A DNA stretch of 64,000 nucleotides from Eutreptiella sp. 'Long Island Sound 2002' (taxonomy: Eukaryota; Euglenozoa; Euglenophyceae; Eutreptiales; Eutreptiaceae), in assembly GCA_964036045.1 (NCBI GenBank), contig OZ038379.1, positions 23,778,152 to 23,842,151 of the forward strand. Reading direction: 5' to 3'. The notes under the pieces are model-generated. The model was given only the letters and a program-made list of their open reading frames with translations. It was not told where the DNA came from and did not search any database. The translations under genes were made by a program, and so were the position numbers. Shown here piece by piece: positions 10,914-21,295 of this stretch. Each line of letters opens with the position of its first letter. The first letter of the stretch is position 1.

Positions 10914-11800
10914 TTATCGCTTTTTAGGCGGTGCTGAGGAAGGTTTGGGCAAGGGCCTCGAACTCAGGACTGGTGAGTGAGGTGCATGGAAGGGTAGTGC
11001 TCGTGGCTGAGATGACGTGCGGTGCGGGAAGGATTTGGTGTTGGTTGGCTGTGATTTGGATGTGAATTGTGATCTTTTCCTCACTTTCAGCGGTATGGGA
11101 GACGGTGGTGTGTACCCCTGGGGTGTGCGACGTTTTTTATGCTCTGGTAAGTAGGATGTGCTGTAAATGGAGTTCGGCGCAGTGAAATGGTTTATCCCTG
11201 TGTGTGTGGGCAAGAGTGAGGGCGGCGGATGATCCTGGAGCCATTGGTGACACGTGCGCACCGCCTTGGCAATGGCTGGGCGTCGATGGGTCAAGCATGC
11301 AGTGAATTGTTACGGCGTCATGCGCAAAGAAGACTTAAGCAATGCATGTAAGGACGTAGGCACCAGTGTGCGGATAAGTTTCTGTTTGTCACCAGAATGT
11401 GCTGACGACCACCAGGGAAGCACAAGCTGCCAGATATTTGAGGGCCAGGCTCTCAGGAAAAGGTCTTGTAAGAACCAGAGCGAAGTACAATGGCTCAGCA
11501 TGGACAGAGGCTCCATAGGATGTGATTTCAGACACATGTGACAACGATAAGAGAACATGTCATGGTGAGAAGGGAAACCTGCCACCCATAAGGTCGCTGA
11601 AGTCCAGAGAAACGGCAAATTTTCCAGTTTGGATGAATCGCGATACCAGTCGAAGCTGGAGGGCTGGTGCATGGCTGAGTGCTCATGTGAAGGAGCAACA
11701 TGGAGCAGATCTTCATTTTTGAGTTTGTTGGTGAGTGGTATGCCACTAAGGGAAATGCAGCCTTTGGGGGGGGGGGGATCAGGTTAGGGTTTCTGAGGTC
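10914..11800 (-). pseudogene. LINE fragment, C-terminal end of ORF2
   Basis: Read on the minus strand, this stretch resembles the C-terminal half of the LINE protein at 55708-57030. Shared landmarks are a SFDW segment, a Cys-rich finger (CHMC followed by H and C, like CPLCDTRH further on) and LIRTLVPTSLHALL versus FARTLIPVSLYELL, followed by a Pro/Ser/Lys/Arg-rich tail. The frame is broken near 11300 (stop, then resumption at 11294). The RNase H part is missing, so it is a decayed 5'-truncated copy from a different LINE subfamily. Both boundaries are uncertain. Confidence 0.6.
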
Positions 11801-11892
11801 GGAAAATAGGATTTCTCTGTTTATTTTTGTCGGCTGTGCGTCTTTTTCTTGGGTTTATTTTTCCTGCTGCGATCACGCGACGACCTGGAACA

Positions 11893-13080
11893 TCATAGTA
11901 ACTCGGCGTTCTCCACTTCCTCTACGCATGTCTGCACGAAGAAGGCGTCATGCTCAGTTTCGTCATCAGAGTGGATAGAGTTGGGGAGCTCGGATAGTCC
12001 ACACTCAGAGACTCCATCAGGAACAGGTACATGGCAGGGAGAGTTGGGAGAATTGGTGTTAGTCACGATGTATTCATCTCCCCCTGGTATAGTCTCAATA
12101 GCATCTTGAGGTCGTAGTTGATCCTTCAAGTCACCCAGGGTGAGTCCATCCCTCTCTCGTAGTATAGTCTGGACCAGAGTTGAGTCCAGGTCCTCCCAGG
12201 GAATAGAGGTAAGACCCCCGTCCACCACGCTGAGCATACTGCCCCATCCAGGTTTCCCGATGGGTGTCTTGCGTCCCAGGGGCACGTAGATGGCCTCATC
12301 AGGTAGCTGGACAGAGCTGATAGTCAGCCTGTCCAGGGGGTTCTGCCAGTACTCGTTGCCCCCATGGGCTCCCCAATCGGGGGAACACAGGACCATACAA
12401 GAACGTTCCAGGGCCACCTTGGTCAAAACCTTCCCCAATTCACTGAACCTGGGGTTCCCGTAGGCCATCCCGAAAGAGGGCCGGTAAAATTTGTAGCAGC
12501 AGTCTTTCCCCTTGCTGCAGTAGAGGTCCAAGACATGTTGCTTGTCGCTGGCGAACAGCTCCACTCTCAGTTGTTCTCTGGAGTAACCCAACTCCTTCAG
12601 ACCTTGGTCTAGGACTTCCCCAAATAGTTGATAGTCCTCAGTTTTGGAGGCCGCCATCATGTTCCAGGGCTGCTCCTTCGATACCCTCAGGTAGCTCCAG
12701 GTGTACCCAGACTGCTCCAGTGGCACAGTCTCTCTGCCATTGCCGTCGTCCACATAGAGGAGGTAGGGCGCTTGCAGCGTCAGGGAGTGTATCTGGGAGT
12801 GCTGGACGGAGACGTCAGTCCCCAATACAAAGTGGGAAGCCTCAGTGTCCATCACATAGAACCGATGGGCGATAGTTCGGGTGCCCATCGCTACCTCCAC
12901 TTCACAGTCCCCGCAGCTGTGCACCACATGTCCATTCCCCATTTGTATGGCCGCGGTGGGCATGGTGTTCGTCAGGCTCCCACAAGGTAAAGTTTTCTTG
13001 GCCACTATAGATATGGCGGCTCCAGTGTCCAGTAATCCCAGGTATTCACTTCCCCCTAGTCGGATACGTACCCAGAACAC
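11893..13080 (-). CDS. Element D: aspartic protease and degenerate methylase-like domain
   Basis: An open frame of 395 codons follows the D gag in the same frame after one TGA. Residues about 15-25 read YLGLLDTGAAISIV, the active-site motif of a retroviral-type aspartic protease. At about residues 165-240 is a segment starting LFASDKQ with GNPRFSELGKVLTK and then MVLCSPDWG, followed by an aromatic Trp. This spacing resembles DNA adenine methylase-like domains (FAS, NPPF, LV-P-W) carried by some retroelements, with Arg replacing the second Pro. Reverse transcriptase and integrase are absent: the frame stops and a LINE fragment follows. The element may be truncated or non-autonomous. Confidence 0.6.
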   Translation of the reverse strand: MFWVRIRLGGSEYLGLLDTGAAISIVAKKTLPCGSLTNTMPTAAIQMGNGHVVHSCGDCEVEVAMGTRTIAHRFYVMDTEASHFVLGTDVSVQHSQIHSLTLQAPYLLYVDDGNGRETVPLEQSGYTWSYLRVSKEQPWNMMAASKTEDYQLFGEVLDQGLKELGYSREQLRVELFASDKQHVLDLYCSKGKDCCYKFYRPSFGMAYGNPRFSELGKVLTKVALERSCMVLCSPDWGAHGGNEYWQNPLDRLTISSVQLPDEAIYVPLGRKTPIGKPGWGSMLSVVDGGLTSIPWEDLDSTLVQTILRERDGLTLGDLKDQLRPQDAIETIPGGDEYIVTNTNSPNSPCHVPVPDGVSECGLSELPNSIHSDDETEHDAFFVQTCVEEVENAELL

Positions 13081-13107
13081 CAGGTCCAGGGCCCCACCGG
13101 AGCGTCC

Positions 13108-13113
13108 CCGTCA
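13108..13113 (-). promoter_or_regulatory. Putative gag-pol readthrough stop, element D
   Basis: The D gag frame ends with TGA at 13111-13113 and the same frame continues with CGG and then protease. TGA-CGG is the type II readthrough context known from several plant RNA viruses. Elements A and B have TAG-CGG and TAG-AGG at the same gag-pol boundary. Confidence 0.5.
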
Positions 13114-13854
13114 GAACTCCGCGGGACAGGTCACCTCGAACCCCTTGTTCAGCAATTTGCGGGCCATCCTCATGAAACGGGTCCTCTTCTTGGCGTTGCC
13201 GTCATCACCACCTTCATGCCCACGCTTGGCCCCTTGCTGTTGCTGGGCGTGAGTCTGCGAGCGTGTGGTAGGACCAGACTGCCCTCCAGAGGGCTCGGAG
13301 TTGCCCCCTAAATTAGGGTTGGGGTTGCCTCCGTTCTTGTCCTGGTTCTTGTTGTCCTTGTCTGGCTGGCGATTAGCGCCTCCTCCTCGTCCACCTTGGC
13401 TCTTGTCTTGGCCTTTCCCACGGCCTTTCGACTTGCCCTTGCCGGAGTCATTGCCATAGCCCTTGCCACCGTCCTTGCCAGAGCCTTTGCCAGGATCTTG
13501 GCCCTTCAGCTTTGCCGACAGACGCTGCTTCTGGTAGCACTCATCCTCGTAGTGCTTCCTCTTCCCACAGAAGGCACAGGTGATGGTGCACCTGTAGTGA
13601 TCCGGCAACTTGCACTTGGCGCCGGTGTTGGACTCCTGCTTGTTCCCCTGGACCACAAAGCAATCTCGCTTTTTTTGCACTGAACGGCGCCTTTTGTGGC
13701 TGGCCAGGCGACAAAGCAATCTCGCTGGTCGCAGTCGAGGGCGTGCTGCAGGTGACCGTGTTCGTCTCTGGCGTCACACCAGAAGAACTCCTGGACGTGG
13801 CCCATGATACGGGCGTGCTTGGGGGTAGTCCCCTGTCCAGGTCGGGGTCCCTGG
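13111..13854 (-). pseudogene. Element D: gag C-terminal part with CCHC zinc knuckle
   Basis: This continues the D gag after the insertion of element A. The first part contains CDARDEHGHLQHALDC. A frameshift lies near 13670, in a T run, next to a partial duplication of the words RDCFV. After that come CAFCGKRKHYEDEC (a canonical CX2CX4HX4C knuckle), a Gly/Lys repeat region (GKGSGKDGGKGYG), a Pro/Asn/Gln-rich linker and a basic end (KKRTRFMRMARK). The zinc knuckle indicates packaging of element RNA. The nucleocapsid precedes the protease in one frame. Confidence 0.7.
13851..13854. repeat. Target-site duplication of element A, left copy (CTGG)
   Basis: CTGG lies immediately outside the left LTR end and is repeated at 31425-31428. 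Removing the element and one copy joins the two D gag pieces in frame (HGKGYQ to GPRPGQG). Confidence 0.8.
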
Positions 13855-16800
13855 TGACGCGTTCCCGTGAAGGGCCTGGCCACGGGACGCTACGGTGACA
13901 CGCACAAGCAAGCAGGCAGGCAAAGCACTGCGCTCTCAGGGGCATCAATACGCTCGTGTCATGTGACAAAGCGTTTCAGGATCCTTGCCACTCTGAAACA
14001 AGGGAACAAAAGTATGTACAGCAACACATCAGGATATGTACACGTGGGGTGAAGACTGGACTGGGGTAAGGGCATCACAGGACAATAGACACTCAGTCCC
14101 AACTCATATCCCAATCCCAGGTCAGACCCTCTCAGTGGCTGGTGGGGGCAGGGGCTCAAAGACAACCCATGCCCTGCTCAGTCCGGACCCTGAAACCCTG
14201 CTAAAAGGGGGGGTGTCCCGCCCGGCCACAGGCGAGTTCCTGGGAACAGAGGGACTCCCAGGCCAACCAACAATGGCTCCCTATGCTCCCTGAACGGCAG
14301 GTCCCAACTCCCCTTCTGAGCAAGAGATATGGCCCCGCCATTATCCCCTAGGAGTTGGTAGCTGAAAATGGGCTGTTTCAGCTCAAACTGATATTAGCCA
14401 AAAAATCTCCAAAATTGACCCCTCGTTCGGACCCGTCAGAGGTAGGGACGAGGCAACTGACCCTATGCCCCCCGAGTATGAACTCCCTTGGAGCCCTCAC
14501 CCAACCTGGTTCCCTCTGAGGTTCCGGCATCAGGGCACCACAGGTTCGTCAAGTGGGGTCATGATGCCAAAATCACCAAAATTGGCGTCATTCCTACGCG
14601 TGGCTCGCCCGGCCAGGGCAAGGCCAATGGTTCACAGGATAGGAGGCAGGACCTAGAATTCGCATCTGACTGTACAACTTGGAATTAGGTCCGGGCTCCT
14701 TGTGGGCATAGAGATATGGGGCCGCCAATTGACCACACGGGGGGGGGTGAAATTGGGGTCCCAAAAGGGGGTCATTTTGGCTGCTCGAAATGAGCCAAAA
14801 TTCGGGGGTGCTCCCAATAGTATATCTCCACGCCGGCTTGGAGATCCAATCTGCCATTCCATAGGCGATCCACCAGGAGTCCAACGAAGAACGCCATGCC
14901 CTTGGCTCTCAAAGACCTCCATGCCACCTGGCGTGGTGACAATCCCAACTGGCTCCACAAATGCCAAAATGGCAAAATTGCCCACACTCACTTTGGGCTA
15001 GCACCTTAACGAAGGTTGCTCCGCTTCGCCCACGTGGTGTGTGAACCATGGGGACCAATATCCATAACACCCATGTCATATATGTTCCATTGGTCCATGC
15101 GTCCGGCGTGCACGAGGGGCTGAACATAGTGCACGGCGGGTAGAAAATGTGGAAAATTGCTCAAAATGGCCAAAAATGCGAACACTCATGGTTGGGGCAA
15201 ATGAGGCACATGCCCGACTTGGACCGGACTGTGCCATAGGATTGGTATCAAGTCATATGCGTCCAACATATCTTTTGGGCGTCGCCCAACTCCTCCGGTT
15301 TTGGGAATGGCAGGGTCGCCAAGTGAGCCCATGATTTGGGATAGTCCCAAATCGCCAACATGGCGGCCACGGTATGCCAAGCCCAAGAGGAGTTATTTGC
15401 CGGGTCCAAGATATGTTGGGGACCAAAGTATGTACCCTCAGAACATATCTGGGTCATGATGTCAAATGAGCGCAACGTTGAGATACACTGTCGCCACTGG
15501 ACATCATGACGGGCAAAAAACAGCAATATTGGCGAAAAAACACCCAAAAGGGCCTTGAAAGGCGCACAAATTCATTATAATATCTTCGGCTTGGATTGAG
15601 TAATCGACCAATCCTTCTAAATACAATGACTTGACACCATTGACCTTCCATTCCACATATGTGCTCCACTTGGGGCGCTTTGAAAGGTCACGAGCGCTAC
15701 TTCCCAAGTGGGCACATGAAAATATGGAAAATTGCAAAACACACACCTTGCTCCCAACGCATCGCTTTGGGATCGCCACACAAGCTTTCCTCCACGAAGT
15801 TTAGGCTTGCAATTGATCGTGGGGAGTATAAGGAAGGGCCTCGTGCAATATGAGGTCCATTGGTGGGTGTATCGCTCTTACACAAACCCGCCAAATGGGC
15901 ACGCAATACAACACATGGCACATACCACATACTGCCCAAAAAGGTAGCTCCCCCCACGATATGTCATGCCCCTCCAAGGGCATAACTTTGTGTCAATCGC
16001 TCATAGGAACTCAAGGAAAGTTCCTATGCGACACCAACACTCGCGCGCTACACTCGAAAGTTATCTTAACGCACGCAATATCATGACCAAAGAGTTATAA
16101 CGCAAACCCTACCCTCTTGACCATGATCCATTACGCTAGCGCGCACGTGTGGAGACGCAAGGCGTATAAAGCTTCCTAAATTACTTCCGGAGTATTGTGA
16201 ATACATCCCATGCTTCCTTATTGCCATTCCTCGCAAGCAGCACGAGATATGACCCTCACAAGTGGCCTCACGAATCAACTTTGTTTTGCCCATATCTCTA
16301 AGACAAATGGAGGGCAAGGGAAAAGGAAAGTTGATTCCTGCATAGGGAAGCACGTAGGTCCACTCAAAAGAGGTCAAATCAAGTGCGGGGATGTCGAAGT
16401 CGAAAATCCGATTTCGACATCCTGAAAAATTCGGATTAAGGTTGCGAGTGTACAATGTGAAAATTGCAGATGCATGAATGCAATTCCTGAAGACTTTAGA
16501 GTCTTCGCCACGGATTGCGCTAAAATGTCTGTAAATAACAGTTAAACTGGCGGTTACGCTAAAGTCGCGAGCCAACCGCCAGCAGTCAAAACATTGATTA
16601 TCAGAACGGAAGCGTGAAAATTTACAGAAACAATATGAAAATAAAACCCTGTTGATTCCTGATATTCCGATGTGTAAATCTCAGCGGGCGACGCATCGGT
16701 TGCCGATGCGGCCGCTAATAGCTGAAATGCCCAGATCTCTCACACAAGCACGTCTTACCTACATCTGTTGTTAGGGTTAGGTTGCCGAATCGACAGCCGA

Positions 16801-17043
16801 AGGCGGTGCGGGGCAGATTGGCGTGAAATAGTCAGTTACCGGCAAATGGCAGTTTGCCGGTACATGGTAACATGCCCCAAGTGGCGGGAATGCCGTCACG
16901 GGGGCTTTACGGCAAGGGACACGCTCCTGCCAGGCTCTCACCGGGCTTCACCGGGCATCTTCCCCTCCGTACATGGGGTTAGTGGGCACACGGAGACCGG
17001 TTGCATACCCCACCATGGTCATGGGGTTCTGGGTACCGCTTCA
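13855..17043 (-). repeat. 3' LTR of element A
   Basis: This is a direct repeat of 28242-31424. In plus orientation it begins TGACGCG and ends GCTTCA, the TG...CA termini expected of an LTR. The part at about 16390-16720 resembles the B LTR (shared blocks such as GTCGAAGTCGAAAATCCGAT, GGTTACGCTAAAGTCGCGAGCC and GTTGATTCCTGATATT), so the A and B LTRs are distant relatives. No open frame in it is supported as a gene. Confidence 0.92.
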
Positions 17044-17056
17044 CCCCCCTCCTTAG
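17044..17056 (-). other. Polypurine tract of element A
   Basis: On the minus strand AAGGAGGGGGG lies directly against the TGAAGC start of the 3' LTR. This is the usual position and composition of the plus-strand priming site. Another G run at about 17116-17125 is farther away and a less likely primer. Confidence 0.7.
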
Positions 17057-18517
17057 AGCAAACCCTGGGGGGGGCTCGATAACACCACGCATGGCAGCGG
17101 GTACCCAGGACCATCCCCTGAGGGGGGGGGGTGTCACATCCTCACTTCAGGCTGATTCGCAGGTTAGGCTGCCCGAATCCCACAGTAAGACAGGTACGGT
17201 GCTGTAGCTGTTAGTAACTGCAAGTATAGTATCAAGTATCAATTCCCGGGTCCTGGCGGCGATTGTTCGGCATCCAAAGGACCCGTTAACCCATACCAGG
17301 CGCACCGGGTGCCGGCTGCGACGGTCACTACCACAGTGGCAGTGGCATACACGGCCAACATAGGCGTCACACGACGACCGAGGTGGTCCCACAGGTCGAA
17401 AGCGACCACGAAGATCCATCAGGCTACCCCAGGCTTCCCAAGGCCCGCCGGCTGGGGGAGAGTCCCCACGGGTCCTTCCTCGGGCGCACCATGTCCATAT
17501 CCACGACGCGAGTCCAGAGTGGTACAGCCGAACGAGCTCCTCCTTAAGGGATCGGGCATCAAGGCCGTCTTTTCCCCCGCCCTATTACCACGAAGGCCAT
17601 ACATGAGGGAGTCTCCATGCAGTGTGGGCGGAGGCGTCGACTCCTCAAACCACCAGTTTCCCAGGCAGACTGACCGAGGTCAGGAACACCGGAGGTCGCC
17701 ACCCGACTGCAAGTGCGTCTGCGAAGCGGTAGGCTCACACTGGGACTGACAGTGGCGAACCGCTGGGAGTGCATTCAGGCAACTGGGCTTCCCGCCTGGC
17801 GCCGTCAGGATCTCAGCAGAGCACAGCCACTAGGGCACACGGTATCACGGGCACTCAAACAGAAGAATCTGTACTTATGTACTGGTCCAGGGTGGACCTT
17901 ATGTAAGAACATGTACACAGCGACTCAAGGCGCCATCGTATTACGATTCGCATCCCTCGGGGGGAAAAAACAGTCCATACTTCACTGATGGGCTGACATA
18001 CAGATGCACATATCCTGGGCGGGCAGAAAAACAAGCAATAAGCGGGGTAATAGGCGTGTAAACACACTCTGGATAGAGCGCCAAACCACGCCCCGGTTAG
18101 GATAAGGCATATGCAGGAGGGTGGGCAAGAAAACGCCTGAGTCGAGGCCATATATAGTCTGCGGACACACGTCGACTGGTCTGGATCCCGCAAGTGCCAT
18201 GGGACCAGACCACACACCAAAAATTGCAATGCCGATGACAGCCGCATCCGTTGCGCAACGTCGTATGGGCTTCAAGGCCCCAAGAGCTCAGAAAAAAGAG
18301 GTCAGTCGCCCTGCCTGGTTTCCCAAGGATTCAGCAGGCGGGGAGTGACGAATAGAAGTTGAAGAGAGGGGCCATCCTCCTCTGGATTCAGCAGGGGGGG
18401 GTATATGGCCACTCTGATGGCAGGTCACCGGAAGATGGAAGAGAGCAAGCAAGTGAGGGACGATCCGTCGACCACACAAGCGCTCAAACTGCATCAGGGG
18501 AGAGCTCAGGGCGATGA
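17057..18517 (-). other. Element A 3' untranslated internal region
   Basis: About 1.46 kb lies between the integrase stop and the polypurine tract. Short open frames occur on both strands but none resembles a known domain. The near-repeated words GGATTCAGCAGG at 18329 and 18386 form a small direct repeat. The region is long for a chromovirus 3' leader and could hide a further old insertion. Confidence 0.55.
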
Positions 18518-20102
18518 TCAGGCGCCCCTGGCTGCAATCGCCCGGGTGAGTGCTGCCAAGTCTGAGACATGGATCTTGGTCTTGTGCTTGCGGATGTACT
18601 CCATGAAGGGAGTGTTAATCCGCGGCACGAACGAGGAGACGGGTTCCCAGGTGTCGTGGGACGGCCCATAGCCTTGCCAACGAACCTTGAACTCCAGGCC
18701 TCCGGCTGCCGAGGCGTTGGGACGCCGAGCCAGGATCTTCTCGACAGTATAGTCGTCCTGCTCAGCATAGTCGTCGTCCGAATCGGCCTCATGTGCGGCG
18801 TAGCTCGGGGACACATGTTGGCCACGGAGGTCGGGTTCCCGCACACGGAGCTGACTCTCGTGGCGCTCCCAGAACTGTCCGTGACCCACCTTGATGCGGT
18901 TGGTGTCCTCACCAATCCTGCGGACCACCTCTCCGGGTGTGAACCAGGTTTTGGTGCGGTGGGTGCCCATGGGGCGGGGTCTGATCACCCACACCGGGTC
19001 TCCCACCCTGAACTTCTGCGCTGTCGAGCTCAGGGCGGACTTCTGACGCTCAGCATGCTCCTTCTCGAGCTGCTGGCGGATGTCACGCGCCGTCTGCTCT
19101 TGCCGCGCGAAGAATTCCTGGGCGTCCATGGCCATACCATCACCAGACAAGGGAAGTCCCCGACCAAGGGGGTCCCTGCCAAACAGAATCTGGTGAGGGG
19201 ACAAACCACCCGGGGTGGGGGTGTCATGATGAGCCTTCAGAGCAGGCCACATCTCCTCAAACCAGTTCTGCCGTGGATTGGTGATGTGGATCTTGCGCAG
19301 CTTCTCGAACAGATGCCGTCCAGCCACTTCAGCACGGCCGTTAGACCGGTTGAGATAGGCAACGCTCTTGGCATGACGTATTCCCATGAGGGAACACATG
19401 GCCTTGAACCAGCCACCAGTAAACTGGGGCCCTCGGTCACTGCAAATGGTGCGGGGGATGTCAAAGACGGTCAGCCAATGACGAATCATCATGACTGCCA
19501 CTTCCTTGGCAAGCAACCCCTTTTTGCGTGCCATAACGGCTACTACGTAGCCACTGTGGCGATCCACACAAAGAACCACACAGTCAAAGGTCTCCTTGCC
19601 AACGTGAACTTCAGGCATGGAGAAGACGTCCATGCCCACGCTCTCCATGGGCTGGTCAGGCACCAGGGTCCATTGGGCTTCCCCTCGGACGTTCCGGTTA
19701 TCCGGATTGCAGGCCTGACAGACCGAGCAACCCTTCCTGACCTTCTTGATGGCGGTGTAGAGATTGATCTGGTCGATCTCGAACCGGCGCTGCATGTCAA
19801 GGGCTTGCTTCTTGACCCCTGGGTGCAGCATGTGGTGGTGCCAAGCTTCACATAGCTCGAGCACTCGGGACTCTGGTACTAGCAGCTTACCATTCTGGTA
19901 GAGCTTGCCATCTTCCTCAGTCAGCCCCTTTGGCCACTTCTGCCCGTCATCAGGGTCGGTCACAGCCCTATACTCGGCCGCAAAGGCCTCAGACTTAGCG
20001 TAGTCGTCGGTCCAGTCGTCCTGGAGGCAAGACTCAGGGAAGAGGTGCTTGTCGGACTCAGCTCCATCAGGGGCGAGTACTCTGACCGCTCTGCCCATCC
20101 TC
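18518..20102 (-). CDS. Element A integrase with C-terminal chromodomain
   Basis: The open frame continues in phase from RNase H after a TGA at 20103-20105. The zinc-binding HHCC part includes HHHMLHPGVKKQ and CSVCQAC. The catalytic core shows the three acidic positions: Asp in CVDRHSGYVVAV, Asp in TICSDRGPQF and Glu in NGRAEVAGRHLFEKL. All three look intact. The last 70 residues form a chromodomain (VEKILAR, LEFKVRWQGYGPSHDTWEP), which targets integration to modified histones in this group. Integrase joins element cDNA to host DNA. Confidence 0.85.
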
Positions 20103-21295
20103 GTTCAGAGGGGGGCATCCGCGCGCATGACGACGAAGCATTTAACACCCTCCTCCTCCATCAGGCGCTCCATTTCAATGATCCTCTTGGCTTCAGCGGT
20201 CTCAGCCTCATCGCCATGGGCAGAGACATTTGTCATGCCCTTGCTGGCGGGATAGGCCCACCTGCTGAGACAGTCTGCCACGGTGTTGTCCTTCCCAGGA
20301 ACATACACAACAATAAGGTCGAACTTGGCCAACGTCTCATGCCATCTTGCCCGTCGGGAGGCGGGACCAGAGGGGGTGTCCACGTGCTCCTTGTGCCACG
20401 ACTGCAGACTCTGATGGTCGGTGCAGACGGTGACGGGATGGAGGGCTATGTACCCAGCCCATTTCCTGAGAGCCATGACGATGGTATACGCCTCCTTTTC
20501 CCGGGGCGTCCACGTCCGTCTCTGGCCTTCCGCCAGGACTCGGCTCCAGATTGCCACGGGCACGTGCCTCCCTTCGTCAAGCACTTGCTCCAACACAGCG
20601 CCAACGGCGTAGTCGGAAGCGTCGGTGCGCAGGACGAACCCTCGGTCGAGATCCACGAGGTGCAGACCCACTGCGGATAGCAGCGCCTGCTTCATCCCCT
20701 CAAAGGCACGGTCGGAATCAGCATCCCAGACCAGAGCCTTCTTGGACCCCTTCTTGGTCTCCTCTCGGTTGCCCTTGAGCATGGTCGTCATGGGGGCTGC
20801 ATACTCGGCATACATCTTGATATACCCCGAGTAGTAGTTGCAGAACCCCAGATACGCCCGTAGCTCAGAGACCGTTTTGGGCTTTTCCCAGTGCTCGATC
20901 GCAGCCACCTTACCAGGTATGGGCTTTCGCTGCCCGTTCCCGACTACGTGGCCAGCGAAGACCACCTCGCTTACCGCAATGGTGGCCTTGTCACTGCTGC
21001 CCGTGAGTTTGTGCCGAACCAGAAGGTCCAGCACTCGAGTGACGTCCCTCTCATGTGCCTCCAGGAGCTCCTCGTAGCTCATACTGGGGTCTCCGGACGC
21101 GATGATCACGTCGTCCACGAAGGGGTCCGCACAGTCACGCACCGGCTCAAGCAGGTTCTCCAGCATCCGCTGAAAAGCCGCATTGCCGTTGGTAACGCCC
21201 ATGGGCATCACCTTCCACTGGAGAGGTCCAAGTGGGGGGCTCATGGCTGTGCAGGCACGGGACTCCTCGGCGAGAGGCATCTGATGATAACCATG
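20103..21295 (-). pseudogene. Element A reverse transcriptase C-terminal half and RNase H
   Basis: The frame begins after a TAA (21296-21298) that replaces a Lys codon: element B reads LDLKHGYHQMPL where A reads DL-stop-HGYHQMPL. The catalytic FVDDVIIAS box and NAAFQRML are present. RNase H follows, with Asp in LRTDASDYAVGAV, Glu in REKEAYTIVMALRKW and Asp in VCTDHQSLQSW. The linker to integrase includes VYVPGKDNTVADCLSRW. The frame ends in a TGA (20103-20105), one base from CGA. Both stops look like decay because B reads through both positions. Confidence 0.85.

Noticed and set aside
18569-19855. A 428-codon plus-strand ORF opposite the integrase of element A
   Set aside because: It is the antisense shadow of a well-supported integrase with intact catalytic motifs.
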